Assembly: GCA_016935315.1 (NCBI GenBank) | Contig: JAFGRD010000078.1 | Location: forward strand, 62,001 to 126,000 | From: Pirellulales bacterium | GTDB taxonomy: Bacteria > Planctomycetota > Planctomycetia > Pirellulales > Thermoguttaceae | Length of the DNA: 64,000 bases | Reading direction: 5' to 3' | Part shown: positions 35,521-44,481 of the stretch, piece after piece | How the letters are laid out: each line of letters starts with the position of its first letter | How positions within the stretch are numbered: position 1 is the first letter of the stretch | Translations under genes and position numbers: made by a program | Notes under the pieces: model-generated | What the model was told of the DNA's origin: nothing | Seen by the model: the letters and a program-made list of their open reading frames with translations, nothing else | The model's database searches: none

Positions 35521-37389
35521 TCACACCTTTATCACGGCCGAAAACGGACAGACGTCGAAGCACGTGCCGCAGTCGGTGCAGATTTCCGGGTCGATCACGT
35601 GGGGCGCCTTGCGCTCCCCCGTGATTGCTTCCACCGGGCACTTCTTTCGGCACAACCCGCAACCGGTGCAGGTTTCGGCGTCGATTTCGTAGCGGAACAG
35701 CCCGGGACATTCCTTGGCCGGGCATTGCCGCCGCTGCACGTGGGCTTCGTATTCGTCGCGGAAGCGGCGGACGGTCGAGAGCACGGGATAGGCGGCCGTC
35801 TTTCCCAGCGCGCACAGCGCCGTGTCTTCCAGCAGCTCGCCGAGCCTCTCCAGCGTCTCCACGTCGCCCTCGCGGCCCTCGCCCTTGGTGATGCGCGTCA
35901 GCACGTCGAGCATCTGCGCCGTGCCTTCGCGGCAGGGAGCGCACTTGCCGCACGACTCGTCCCGCAGGAACTGCAGGAAGTACTTGGCGACATTGACCAT
36001 GCAGGTCTCTTCGTCCATTACGATCATTCCGCCGGAGCCCATCATGGAGCCCAGCTCCGTGAGGCGATCGAAATCGACCGGCTCGTCGAGGCAAGCGGCC
36101 GGGATGCAGCCGCCCGAGGGACCGCCGGTCTGCACGGCCTTGAAGGCCTTGCCGTCGCGGATGCCGCCGCCGATGCCGTAGATAATCTCGCGGAGCGTCA
36201 TGCCCATGCGCACTTCCACCAGCCCGGTGTTCTTCACGTTGCCCACCAGGGAGAAGACTTTGGTACCCTTGCTCTTTTCGGTGCCGAACGAGGCGAACCA
36301 CTTGGCGCCCTTGAGGATGATGTGGGGCACGTTGGCCCAGGTTTCCACGTTGTTCAACAGCGACGGTTTCTCGTGCAGGCCGCTTTCGACGGTGTGGATG
36401 TACTTCGCCCGCGGCTCTCCCACGCGGCCTTCCAGCGAGGCCATCAAGGCTGTCGATTCGCCGCAAACGAAGGCCCCGGCGCCGCGGTTGATGCGGATAT
36501 CGAAGCAGAAACCGCTGCCGAGGATGTCCTCGCCCAGCAGCCCCAGCTCCCGGACCTGCTCGATGGCGATCGAAAGGTGCTTCACCGCCAGGGGGTATTC
36601 GTTGCGGACGTAGATGTATCCTTGCGAGGAGCCAACCGCGTAGGCGCCGATGATCATGCCCTCGATCACGCCGTGGGGCACGCCCTCCATGATCGCGCAA
36701 TCCATGAACGCGCCGGGGTCGCCCTCGTCGCCGTTGGCGATCACGTAGGTCGGCTCGCCGGGGGCGTCGCGAGCGGAGCGCCACTTGCGCCCGGTCGGGA
36801 AGCCACCACCGCCGCGGCCGCGCAGCCCCGAGCGGGTAATCACGTCGATCACCTCGTCCGGCTCCATGGTGCCGAGCACCTTGGCCAGCGCCGCGTATCC
36901 GCCCGCGGCAAGGTAATCCTCAATCCTTGTCGGGTCGATCGCGCCGTTGTGGGCCAACACGATGCGGTGCTGGGCGTTGTAGAAGGGGATCGCCTCGCAG
37001 GTGGTGGCCGGCTTACCCGTCTCTTCGTCGTGGTACAGCAGCCGCTCGACGACCCGGCCACCGACGGCCGACTCTCGCCAGATCTCGGGAACGTCCTCTT
37101 CCCTGACGTTCTGGTAGAAGATGTTGCCCGGGTCGACGACCACGATCGGCCCGCGCTCGCAGAAGCCGTGGCAGCCGGTGCACTTGGTCTGAACGACCAG
37201 CGAGGCGTCGCCCAGCTCGGCGGCCGCCTGGCGGAAACGCTCGAAGACCTTCGGCGCCCCTTTGGCCCTGCATCCGCTTCCCAGGCAGACCCGCACGCGA
37301 TGCGCAATCAGGTCCTGCTCCGCCAGCACGCGCTGGCGCAACGACTCCAGGTCCTTCACGCTCTCGAGTCTCGTCTGGACAATGCTCAC
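35521..37389 (-). CDS. NuoF/HydB-like NAD(P)H-binding flavoprotein
   Basis: 622 residues. An N-terminal thioredoxin-like [2Fe-2S] part (KCTGCHGFC) is followed by the NuoF core with the FMN loop [13 protein letters not shown], the NAD-binding [12 protein letters not shown] segment and the [4Fe-4S] motif [11 protein letters not shown]. It ends in two C-terminal ferredoxin motifs ([24 protein letters not shown]). This N- and C-extended form is typical of HydB in electron-bifurcating hydrogenases and NADP-dependent formate dehydrogenases. The GTG start overlaps the nuoE stop by 4 bases. It lies 17 bases from the NuoG-like gene, so the three form one unit. Confidence 0.9.
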   Translation of the reverse strand: MSIVQTRLESVKDLESLRQRVLAEQDLIAHRVRVCLGSGCRAKGAPKVFERFRQAAAELGDASLVVQTKCTGCHGFCERGPIVVVDPGNIFYQNVREEDVPEIWRESAVGGRVVERLLYHDEETGKPATTCEAIPFYNAQHRIVLAHNGAIDPTRIEDYLAAGGYAALAKVLGTMEPDEVIDVITRSGLRGRGGGGFPTGRKWRSARDAPGEPTYVIANGDEGDPGAFMDCAIMEGVPHGVIEGMIIGAYAVGSSQGYIYVRNEYPLAVKHLSIAIEQVRELGLLGEDILGSGFCFDIRINRGAGAFVCGESTALMASLEGRVGEPRAKYIHTVESGLHEKPSLLNNVETWANVPHIILKGAKWFASFGTEKSKGTKVFSLVGNVKNTGLVEVRMGMTLREIIYGIGGGIRDGKAFKAVQTGGPSGGCIPAACLDEPVDFDRLTELGSMMGSGGMIVMDEETCMVNVAKYFLQFLRDESCGKCAPCREGTAQMLDVLTRITKGEGREGDVETLERLGELLEDTALCALGKTAAYPVLSTVRRFRDEYEAHVQRRQCPAKECPGLFRYEIDAETCTGCGLCRKKCPVEAITGERKAPHVIDPEICTDCGTCFDVCPFSAVIKV

Positions 37390-37928
37390 GGCTGTTTACT
37401 CCCGTTGCCGGAACCGGCGACGGATCGGGCAGGCGACCCGGCGGCCGTCTCGCCCCGACGATCGCTCTCGACGACCCGGTGCAACACCTCCACGGCCGAT
37501 TTGACCTCCAGGCCGCCGTGATATTCGCCGTCGACGACCATCACCGGCGCCAGCGCACACGCCCCCACGCAGTTGACCGGCGAGAAAGTGAACTTCCCGT
37601 CCGGCGAAGTCCCCCCGGGCACCAGCTCGAATTCCCGCTGGATTGCCTCGGAAATCCTGTCGGCGCCCTTCAGGTAGCAGACGGTCCCCATGCAGAGCTG
37701 GATCGTGTGATCGCCCTTGGGCATCAGTCGGAAGGACGCGTAGAACGTCGCCACGCTGTAGATCTGCGCCAAAGGCACGCGGAGCCGTCCGGCAAGCTCC
37801 TTCAGCTCGGCCTGCGGCAGGTAGCCGAACTCGGCCTGCACGTCCTGCATCATGGGAATCAGCATTTCGGCATCGCCGCCGTAGCGCTGAATGATCGCGG
37901 CGATCCGTTCTGCGTTTTCTGCGGTCAT
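37386..37928 (-). CDS. NuoE/HydC-like [2Fe-2S] subunit (CODH/ACS operon copy)
   Basis: 180 residues. An N-terminal helical bundle ([29 protein letters not shown]) precedes the thioredoxin-like [2Fe-2S] domain, with ligands in CMGTVC and CVGAC. It partners with the NuoF-like subunit and transfers electrons to or from NAD(P)H. A glycine/serine-rich tail of about 25 residues is unusual. The ribosome site before 37928 is weak. A 205-bp spacer with repeat copy 3 separates it from the SpoIIE gene, so a separate promoter is possible. Confidence 0.9.
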   Translation of the reverse strand: MTAENAERIAAIIQRYGGDAEMLIPMMQDVQAEFGYLPQAELKELAGRLRVPLAQIYSVATFYASFRLMPKGDHTIQLCMGTVCYLKGADRISEAIQREFELVPGGTSPDGKFTFSPVNCVGACALAPVMVVDGEYHGGLEVKSAVEVLHRVVESDRRGETAAGSPARSVAGSGNGSKQP

Positions 37929-38036
37929 TCTCGGTACCGTACTGTGTGGGAAACTCGTCTATCCACCATTGGCCACCCGGGACCCGTCATGCACCGTCGC
38001 CCCCCTGCTGTCGCGGCTGCGAACGCAACCCGTCAG

Positions 38037-38139
38037 TATTGAGGTCTGCATTGCGAATGATCCAGGCCGACCAACGGGAGGCCGGCAGAATCGGGCTTCC
38101 GTTGGTCGCCCTCGCGCATTGACTGTGCAAGCGTCAATA
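38037..38139. repeat. 103-bp palindromic repeat, copy 3
   Basis: Runs from TATTGA to TCAATA. The inner stem pairs 38069-38080 with 38096-38107 (GACCAACGGGAG against CTTCCGTTGGTC, one G-T pair). The right end on the minus strand reads TATTGA and supplies the TGA stop of the SpoIIE-type gene. The outer arms also pair imperfectly over about 14 bases. Confidence 0.9.
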
Positions 38140-39285
38140 ATACTCGATCTGCACTTCCTTTCCCTCGTTGTGCAACAACTCGCCGAGCGAATGAACGATC
38201 TGCGTCTTCAAACCAAGGTCCCTGGGCAAATTGGGGTGTTGGTGGGCCGGGTTGATCGTTCTGCCGACCAAGACTCGAATCTCGTCCGCTTCGCGCAGCA
38301 ACACCACCAGCGAGCTCGCGCCGTCGAGCTTCAGGTTCAACTCGTCGTCGGGCACGCCGGATCGCAATATATCCAGCGCTCTGGTAAGCGTCAACGTACC
38401 CTCCGTGACCAGATCGATTCCGGCGACCCGTCCGGAAGACGGCACCGCATCGGTGCCCGTCGCCAGGTCCACTTCGATCTGGCGCCCCAGTTCTCTGGCC
38501 ACGATATTCGCCGTCGTGCCCCCGCAAACCACGCGTTTCTGCAGCGGGGCCATCAAGGCGTCGACCATCCGCCGGTCGTCGCTCTTGTCGACGGGCGGGC
38601 CGGTGAAGAGGACCAGCGTTCGCTTGGTTCGGGCCTTGACGACGACGATGCTCACGTCGTCGCCCGGCGATCCTTCGTACAGCTCGTCGACCACCCGGGC
38701 GAGCTTGTCGGCCAAACCGTTGGCCGAAAGCGTCTCGTGGACGTGGTTCGCCAGGTACTTTGCCAGTTCGTCCCAACCCCAACCCAAGGGATAGGCCCCG
38801 CCGATGCCCGCATTGATCACGCCGTCGGATACCAGCACCAACCAGTCGCCGGGAACCAACGGGAAGGCATAATCGCAGATTCGCTTGCCGCCGACTTCGC
38901 ATTCTTCGTAGACCAGATGCTGGATCTCGTTGTCGTGGATCAGCAGCGGCGGGGGGCTGTCGAAAACCACCATCTTCGCCAATCCCTGGGGAAACAACTG
39001 CGCCATGTTGAACGTGCTGTAGGCGATCTTGCGCACCCGGCAGATCGGCAGCGTTTCGGACACGGTCTGGACGACTTCGTCCATCGGCAGCCCCTCGTCG
39101 AGCATTCGGTTGGCGATGCGGGTGGTCAAGGTGGAGAGAATGCTCGCCTTCACACCGCTGCCCAGCCCGTCCGAGAAGACGAGCGTCGTCCGATCGGGTC
39201 TGCTCGAATAGGCTACGCTGTCGCCGCACAGCTCTTCTGCTTTCTTGTTGATCTGCCTGATACCGAACTCGTAGAAGACCTTCAC
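38134..39285 (-). CDS. SpoIIE/PP2C-type phosphatase-like protein
   Basis: 383 residues from the GTG at 39285, which overlaps the PAS-gene stop by 4 bases. The N-terminal half is a SpoIIE/PPM domain with the metal-binding pattern GDSVAY, FSDGLGSGVKA, LVSDGVINAG and GSPGDDVSIVVVK. The C-terminal 150 residues are not recognised. A SpoIIE-type gene commonly lies inside operons for bifurcating [FeFe] hydrogenases and related Hyd/Nuo-like complexes in clostridia. Here it has the same NuoE/NuoF/[2Fe-2S] neighbours, within a CODH/ACS operon. It is likely regulatory or a Ser/Thr phosphatase. Its last codons, TAT-TGA, are the end of repeat copy 3. Confidence 0.85.
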   Translation of the reverse strand: MKVFYEFGIRQINKKAEELCGDSVAYSSRPDRTTLVFSDGLGSGVKASILSTLTTRIANRMLDEGLPMDEVVQTVSETLPICRVRKIAYSTFNMAQLFPQGLAKMVVFDSPPPLLIHDNEIQHLVYEECEVGGKRICDYAFPLVPGDWLVLVSDGVINAGIGGAYPLGWGWDELAKYLANHVHETLSANGLADKLARVVDELYEGSPGDDVSIVVVKARTKRTLVLFTGPPVDKSDDRRMVDALMAPLQKRVVCGGTTANIVARELGRQIEVDLATGTDAVPSSGRVAGIDLVTEGTLTLTRALDILRSGVPDDELNLKLDGASSLVVLLREADEIRVLVGRTINPAHQHPNLPRDLGLKTQIVHSLGELLHNEGKEVQIEYY

Positions 39286-39785
39286 GCCGTCTTCTCCCGT
39301 TCGAACAGATCGGTGAGCTTGGCCAGCAGGACTTTGGTCTCCGCGGTGGTTTCGCCGAGCAGCCCGGCGATCTCTTGCGCCGTGTGCATCTGTCGGCGGA
39401 TAACTTCCTCGGCCCGGGCCAAGGTTTCGCGCTTCAACTCCAGCAATTCGGCCCGGGCGCGCTCCTCCTCCGACGTGTCGATGAACACGCCGCAATAGCG
39501 ATTCTCGCCTTCGGTCTTGAAGATCCCGGCCCGGTAGTGGATTCCCCGTTCCGGCATGTCGCCGCGAACCGAGAGCTCTTTGCCGGTGGCGATCGCCCGC
39601 TCGAAGCAATCGCTGCGCAGGAACTCCGCGGCCTTGCGCCCGAGAAGGTCTTCGTCGCCGGTGTAAAACATCTTGCGGAAGGCCGGGTTGACGAACCGGA
39701 TGCAGGCGTCCTGGTCGACCAGCACCAACCCGTTGGGCGTATGCTGGAGGATGGAGCTCACTTCGGGCGTGGCTTTGGCATTCAT
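39282..39785 (-). CDS. PAS-domain protein
   Basis: 167 residues. A PAS domain (about 8-108: SSILQHTPNGLVLVDQDACI, then FVNPAFRKMF, ending at the GVFIDTSEEE linker) is followed by a coiled-coil helix of about 55 residues. There is no kinase, GGDEF or DNA-binding domain. It could bind haem, flavin or a small ligand, but no ligand residue can be identified. The start follows GGAGG and the gene is translationally coupled to the SpoIIE-type phosphatase, so the two probably form a sensor-phosphatase pair. Confidence 0.85.
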   Translation of the reverse strand: MNAKATPEVSSILQHTPNGLVLVDQDACIRFVNPAFRKMFYTGDEDLLGRKAAEFLRSDCFERAIATGKELSVRGDMPERGIHYRAGIFKTEGENRYCGVFIDTSEEERARAELLELKRETLARAEEVIRRQMHTAQEIAGLLGETTAETKVLLAKLTDLFEREKTA

Positions 39786-39829
39786 CGAACGGCCTCCGCG
39801 AAGCGGCCGGGGTATGGCCTATGTCTTCT

Positions 39830-40096
39830 TCAGCCCTTCGGCGAGTTTTTCAGCGTCTCGGCAAGCCTTCTGCGCAGCGTTTCCTCCGCCGCTTCGACGC
39901 TTCCGCTGCTGACGTCTTCGCCGTTGAATTTCCAGTTCGTCCCTTCGCCGCAACGTTCCATGCAAAACGAGCCGACCAGGACCACCTCGTCTTCGAGCCG
40001 CTCGGCCTTGAGGATCTCGGCGAACCGCTTCAACACGTCCCGCGAGCCCCGCACGTGACACGAACTGCCCACACAAACGGTAATCTCGATCGGCAC
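39830..40096 (-). CDS. Small thioredoxin-like [2Fe-2S] protein
   Basis: 88 residues from a GTG at 40096 after GGGAGAG. Ligands are C8 and C13 (CVGSSC) and C45 and C49 (CMERC), the arrangement of the NuoE C-terminal domain without its helical bundle. Such free-standing [2Fe-2S] proteins occur in Hyd/Nuo-type operons next to a SpoIIE-type gene. It is probably an extra electron carrier for the NuoE/NuoF/NuoG-like set or part of the sensor module. Confidence 0.85.
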   Translation of the reverse strand: MPIEITVCVGSSCHVRGSRDVLKRFAEILKAERLEDEVVLVGSFCMERCGEGTNWKFNGEDVSSGSVEAAEETLRRRLAETLKNSPKG

Positions 40097-40166
40097 TTCA
40101 GCTCTCCCGAATGCGACAAGATACGTAGGGTGAGTCGAGTGTCCTCCCTTTCCGCGTTTGCCGGGG

Positions 40167-40685
40167 CTACCTTCCCTCGTTGGTCAGGCTGGCCGCGGCG
40201 GCCCCGGCGGCGGCCTTGGCCCGGCTCCGTTTGGCCACTTCGTCCATCTCCTCCAGCCAGAGAGCCCCGACCGGACACGCCGCCACGCAGGCCGGCGGGA
40301 GCCCCTGCCCCTGGCGACCAATGCAAAGGTCGCACTTGATGACCACGGTCTGGTCCGTTGCCACGCGAATCACGCCGAACGGGCAGGCCTGCACGCAGTA
40401 GGCACAGCCGATGCACTTCTGTTGGTCGGCCAACACGGGCTCGGCCTCGCTGGACCGCGAAAGCGCCCCCGACGGACACACGGCCACGCACGGGGCGTCC
40501 TCGCAGTGGCGGCATTGCAGCGGCACGGCCAATCCCTCGGCCGATTCGAGGTAAATCCGCGGACGCGTACCCGGATCGGCAATCGCCTCGGCCAAATCGT
40601 CCGTTTCGGCGTGGGCCAAGGCGCAGGCGATCTCGCAAGCGCGGCACGCCAAGCATCTGATAGGATCAGCCACCAATCGTTTCAC
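40167..40685 (-). CDS. cooF: CooF-like polyferredoxin
   Basis: 172 residues from a GTG at 40685 preceded by a full AGGAGG. It has four [4Fe-4S] motifs: CLACRACEIAC, CRHCEDAPC plus AVCP, CIGCAYCVQACP, and CDLCIGRQ plus ACP. This is the DMSO-reductase-B/CooF type. It lies 19 bases after cooS, the usual position of CooF, and should carry electrons between CODH and its partners, here perhaps the NuoE/F/G-like set. The C-terminal 25 residues are an Ala-rich tail. Confidence 0.9.
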   Translation of the reverse strand: MKRLVADPIRCLACRACEIACALAHAETDDLAEAIADPGTRPRIYLESAEGLAVPLQCRHCEDAPCVAVCPSGALSRSSEAEPVLADQQKCIGCAYCVQACPFGVIRVATDQTVVIKCDLCIGRQGQGLPPACVAACPVGALWLEEMDEVAKRSRAKAAAGAAAASLTNEGR

Positions 40686-40704
40686 AACGAGTTCCCTCCT
40701 GCGG

Positions 40705-42738
40705 TTAGTCCTCGATCCGCGGTCCGCGGCAGCTCGCCGCGACAGCCGCCCCCGCTTCGCCGGCCGGCTGGCCGCCGGTCGAGACGGTGCGGTTGGCGGC
40801 CCGGGCGGCCCCGTTCGTCTTCGGCGCATAAGGCACCTCGTACATCGGCGGCGGCAGCCCCAGATCGGCCCGCTTGCGGTCGATGTGGTCGATCATCCGA
40901 TGGGCCGCCTTGACCGGGTCGGGCTCGAACGCCCACGTGGCCCCGAAGTGTTTCTCGAACGTCTGTGTGAGCATCTCCACCACGGCGGCACTGCCCTCGA
41001 CCGGCAGCGCCTGCCCGATCACCACGAAAATGCCGCTGGCCACGAAGTACATGCCGATGGAGATCGCCTTCTCGCTCATCCACTCGGGCGCCGCGCCGGC
41101 CACGGGCAGCTTATCCAGCGAATCGCCGATGCCGCCTTCGTTGACCATTTCCACGCAGGCGGTGAGAATCCGCGAGTTGTCCACGCAGGACCCTACGTGC
41201 AGCACCGGCGGCATGCCCACTGCCCGGCAAATCTCCCCGAGACCTTTGCCGGCATGCGCCTCGGCCGCTTCGGGCGTCAACAGCCCCGCCTTGCCGCAGG
41301 CGATGGCGCTGCAGCCGGTTTGCACCACCAGCACATCGTTGCGGATCAGCTCCTTGACCATCGCCAGGTGTGACCCGTCGTGAGGGAACTTGGGGTTGTT
41401 GCAGCCGACCACGCCGGCCACGCCCCGCAGCCGCCCGGTCTGGATGCCGTCGTTCAGCGGCCGGTAGCTGGGGCGGTATTTTCCGCCGAGGATCTCGTGG
41501 ACCACGTCCGTGGTGAACCCCGCCACGAGTTTCTCCTGCGTGGCGGGAATCGTCACCCGGGCCGGATCGCGGTTGGCGAAGTTCTCGATCGCCATGCGGA
41601 TGATCTTCTTGGCGGTTTCCATCGCGTGCTCTTCGTGGAACTCGATGTGGGTGGCGCCGGGAAACCTGGCCTTGGGGCTGGTCGAGACAACCTTGGTGTG
41701 AAAACACTTCTGAAACTCGGTGACGGCGGGAAACACGCACTGCACGTCGACGAGCATCACTTCCACGGCGCCGGTCATCAAGGCGAGTTCCTGCTGCAGG
41801 AAGTTGCCGGCAATGGGCACGCCGTGGCGCATCAGGATCTCGTTGGCCGTGCAGCAAATCCCCGCCAGGTTGATCCCCTTGGCCCCCTTGGCCGCGGCTT
41901 CGGCCAGCAGCTCGGGATCTTGCGAGGCCGCCACGATCACGTCGGAGAGCGTCGGCTCGTGCCCGTGAACCAGGATGTTCACCTCGTCCTCCTTCAACAC
42001 GCCGAGGTTCACCCTCGAGCGGAGCGGCTTCGGCTCGCCGAACAGCATGTCGGAGACGTCCGTGGCGATCATCGAGCCGCCCCAGCCGTCGGCCAGGGCC
42101 GTCCGCGCCGCGCCGAGCAACAGATGCTCGGCCTCGTTGTCCACGCCCACGTGAGTCCGGTGCATGGCGGTAACCACTTCGCGGTCGACGCCGCGGGGCA
42201 CCGTGCCCAGCGCCGCCCAGTTTCTCTGTTGTTGTTCCGGGGCACGGGCCGTGTTCAGCAGCACTCCCTCTTGCCGGCCGAACTCGGCCAGCAGCAGCTC
42301 AGCCAGATCCTTGGCGATCTCATCGTCGCTTCGGTCGTGTCGGGCGATTCCGTACTCCTCGGCCAGCTTGTGGAGCTTGACCGGGCCGCGGATCTTGTAG
42401 GCGTCGGATTTTCCCCCTGCCGCCATCCGCAACGCGTGCACGATCTCGCGGCCGTGATCGGAGTGGGCCGCCGCGCCCACGGCGGTGTTCTTCAGCAGGT
42501 TGCGGGCCACGATCGTATCGGCGGTGGCCCCGCAGATTCCCACCTGGGCGCCCTCGCCGAAGGGATCGATGCGGCAAGGTCCCATGAAGCAATTCCGGCA
42601 GCAGATGCCCAGCCGGCCGAAGCCGCACTGGGGTTGCTGGGATTCGAACCGATCCCACACGGTGGCGATGTCCGCCTCCTCGGCGACCTTGAGCATCTGA
42701 AGCGATGCGGCATCGACGGAACGTTCCCGCACAGCCAT
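40705..42738 (-). CDS. cooS: Anaerobic Ni-Fe carbon monoxide dehydrogenase catalytic subunit
   Basis: 677 residues from the ATG at 42738 after GAGGAGGAG. The D- and B-cluster cysteines lie near the N-terminus (C38, C46, C47, C50, C55, C69: CGFGRLGICCRNCFMGPCRI). The C-cluster region shows HGHEPTLSD, QTGCSAIACGKAG and GSCVDNSR. It reduces CO2 to CO for AcsB or oxidizes CO. A C-terminal extension of about 35 residues with one cysteine is longer than usual. It lies immediately downstream of cooC and upstream of the CooF-like gene. Confidence 0.97.
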   Translation of the reverse strand: MAVRERSVDAASLQMLKVAEEADIATVWDRFESQQPQCGFGRLGICCRNCFMGPCRIDPFGEGAQVGICGATADTIVARNLLKNTAVGAAAHSDHGREIVHALRMAAGGKSDAYKIRGPVKLHKLAEEYGIARHDRSDDEIAKDLAELLLAEFGRQEGVLLNTARAPEQQQRNWAALGTVPRGVDREVVTAMHRTHVGVDNEAEHLLLGAARTALADGWGGSMIATDVSDMLFGEPKPLRSRVNLGVLKEDEVNILVHGHEPTLSDVIVAASQDPELLAEAAAKGAKGINLAGICCTANEILMRHGVPIAGNFLQQELALMTGAVEVMLVDVQCVFPAVTEFQKCFHTKVVSTSPKARFPGATHIEFHEEHAMETAKKIIRMAIENFANRDPARVTIPATQEKLVAGFTTDVVHEILGGKYRPSYRPLNDGIQTGRLRGVAGVVGCNNPKFPHDGSHLAMVKELIRNDVLVVQTGCSAIACGKAGLLTPEAAEAHAGKGLGEICRAVGMPPVLHVGSCVDNSRILTACVEMVNEGGIGDSLDKLPVAGAAPEWMSEKAISIGMYFVASGIFVVIGQALPVEGSAAVVEMLTQTFEKHFGATWAFEPDPVKAAHRMIDHIDRKRADLGLPPPMYEVPYAPKTNGAARAANRTVSTGGQPAGEAGAAVAASCRGPRIED

Positions 42739-42751
42739 GGCAATCTCCTCC

Positions 42752-43525
42752 TCAAGCTGACAGTTTTCTCTCCAGGGCTTCCCCAATGCGGCCGACCGCT
42801 TCGACCAACGCCTGGTCGTTCACCGTCGTCGGTCGTCCCTCCAAGTCTGCGCGAGCCAGCGCCTGGCTATAGGGGAGCACACCAATCATCTCTTGCCCGC
42901 CCAGGGCACGATCGAGCAACTCCTGCTCATGTCGATCTCGAAGCTTGTTGGCCGCCACGAAGATCCGCCCGATCCCGATGTGGGCGGCAAGCCGGCCGAT
43001 GCGCCGGGCCGTCTGCACGCTGCGCATTCCGGGCTCGACCACCACGATCATGGCGTCGACGCCCCGGGCGGAGGCCCGCCCCATGTGCTCCAACCCGGCT
43101 TCCATGTCCAGAATCACGTCGTCCTCCACCCGCAACAACAGGTGCTGCATCAGGGCCTTCAGCACGGCGCCCTCGGGGCACATACAGCCTTTGCCGCCCA
43201 GTTCTACCGTTCCCAACACCAGCAGACTCACTCCCGAGGCATCGACGCAGAATCGCGCCGGTAGATCGTCCACCTTCGGGTTGAGCTTGAACATCAACCC
43301 GGCGCCCTCGTCCCTGGCGTCGGTGCGCTCCAAGATGAGATCTCGCATCTGGGCGATCGGCTCGGGAAGCCGATCGTCCGATACGCCCAAGGCGGAGGCA
43401 AGATTGCCGTCCGGGTCCGCGTCCACGGCAACCACGCTTCGCCCGGATTCGGCCGACCGCCTCGCCAGAGCCGCAGCCAGGGTCGTCTTGCCGACGCCGC
43501 CTTTGCCAACGATTGCAAGCTTCAT
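42752..43525 (-). CDS. cooC: CO dehydrogenase maturation ATPase CooC
   Basis: 257 residues. The P-loop GKGGVGKTT, AVDADPDGNLA and the GGKGCMCPE segment with its Cys-x-Cys site are CooC hallmarks; ILDMEAGLEHMGRASARGVD completes the fold. It inserts nickel into the CooS C-cluster with ATP. It is the first gene of the carbonyl-branch operon, 13 bases before cooS. I chose the ATG at 43525, directly before the P-loop strand; the upstream frame has no family similarity. It differs from the acs-linked paralogue at 28256. Confidence 0.95.
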   Translation of the reverse strand: MKLAIVGKGGVGKTTLAAALARRSAESGRSVVAVDADPDGNLASALGVSDDRLPEPIAQMRDLILERTDARDEGAGLMFKLNPKVDDLPARFCVDASGVSLLVLGTVELGGKGCMCPEGAVLKALMQHLLLRVEDDVILDMEAGLEHMGRASARGVDAMIVVVEPGMRSVQTARRIGRLAAHIGIGRIFVAANKLRDRHEQELLDRALGGQEMIGVLPYSQALARADLEGRPTTVNDQALVEAVGRIGEALERKLSA

Positions 43526-43785
43526 TCGGATCGATTTCGTCGAGCTTTCTTTGGAGACGTACCAGCGTGCCCCGACCGTTGGTGCCAATCGCTCAGCAGA
43601 GCAGGCGTCTCGCCGAACCGATCGATTCTGCGATGGCAAAAGGCCACGAACCCGGCTGTCGGTGTTCACAGAAGACGTCGCGTGCGTTCCCGGTCGACAG
43701 GCCTAAGCCGCCAGACTCTACGATCGCAAACTCATTGTCCTCAGGAAAATCGCTGATTCCGAGCCTTTGAATGTCGTGCATTCTA

Positions 43786-43812
43786 CTGGTTGCCCAACCA
43801 GCGGTCAACCAG
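43786..43812. promoter_or_regulatory. Palindrome plus half-site upstream of cooC
   Basis: CTGGTTG and CAACCAG form a perfect 7-bp dyad around CC (43786-43801), and CAACCAG recurs at 43806-43812. It lies about 260 bases upstream of cooC. It could be an operator for the carbonyl-branch operon; no regulator is identified. Confidence 0.35.
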
Positions 43813-43854
43813 CCCGCTCAGGACTCGCAAGAGAACAAGTTGGGCATTCTTATA

Positions 43855-43885
43855 GTTGGAAAGGCGGTGCAGACGCCTCTCCAAC
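43855..43885. promoter_or_regulatory. Stem-loop in the cooC upstream region
   Basis: GTTGGA-A-AGGCG pairs with CGCCT-C-TCCAAC: 11 pairs with one internal mismatch and a 7-base loop. It may be a leader RNA structure for the minus-strand operon or a transcription-end structure; function unknown. Confidence 0.45.
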
Positions 43886-43976
43886 CATAACGCTCGCTCT
43901 GCATGGGGCGTCGATTTGGGTGCCTTTTGATCGGGAAAGAACCAGGAAACTCAAAGGCATCTTCAGTCAACGGGTG

Positions 43977-44015
43977 ATGAAAGAGCAAGGCCGCTGCGCG
44001 GCCTTGCTCTTTCAT
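43977..44015. terminator. Perfect 18-bp stem hairpin, bidirectional terminator candidate
   Basis: An 18-base arm (containing GAAAGAGCAAGGCCGC) is followed by a 3-base loop TGC and an exact reverse complement (GCGGCCTTGCTCTTTC). An A-rich left arm and T-rich right arm give a short U-run in either direction. It is the strongest hairpin found in the window and probably insulates the divergent operons. Confidence 0.7.
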
Positions 44016-44278
44016 GTATGTCCAACCCGTTTTTTGCGAGCCCTCAGGGGCGCCATCGCCGCGAATTCTCCGAGGACCCCACGCTCGGGAGTCTGCTTGG
44101 GTAGGACCACTTTCGGGCGACCGGGGCGCGGTCGGCAGGCCTCTCGGCGGCCAGGATCAGGAGGGGGTGGTGAAGTTGCGTTGCGCAGGGTGTTTGGGAG
44201 GGGTGCGCCGCGCCAGCCAGAGCGCGACTCGGCACGGCGTCGCATGGCGCTGCCCCGAATCCTGCCCATCCACGCAGC

Positions 44279-44307
44279 TTGTGCGTTGTTGATGTCTGAT
44301 GTATATT
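44279..44307 (+). promoter_or_regulatory. Promoter-like AT-rich stretch before the zinc-ribbon gene
   Basis: TTGTGC (44279-44284) and TATATT (44302-44307) with a 17-base spacer; a second -10-like TATAGT follows at 44314. This is the only AT-rich patch nearby, about 170 bases upstream of the gene. Weak evidence. Confidence 0.3.
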
Positions 44308-44481
44308 TACAGGTATAGTAGACATTATTTTGCGCCCCACCCTTTTCGGCCAGGTGATTGGGCGACCGCTTGAGCGCATGACCGGCTGCGAGTATGACGG
44401 GGTAAGCGTGTGATGGGGTGGGTGAGGCCCTTGGCCGACGAAATCTGCCTTGCACGCGCCTCCTCGGAAGGGACGCGTTCC

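Larger units (their letters stand above)
43526..44481. other. Long intergenic control region between cooC and the zinc-ribbon gene
   Basis: About 955 bases between divergent genes. It contains a 16-base palindrome (43786-43801) with a repeated half-site, a stem-loop at 43855-43885, an 18-bp perfect-stem terminator at 43977-44015 and an AT-rich promoter-like stretch near 44279-44319. Open frames exist on both strands between 44012 and 44539, but none resembles a known protein. Confidence 0.6.
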
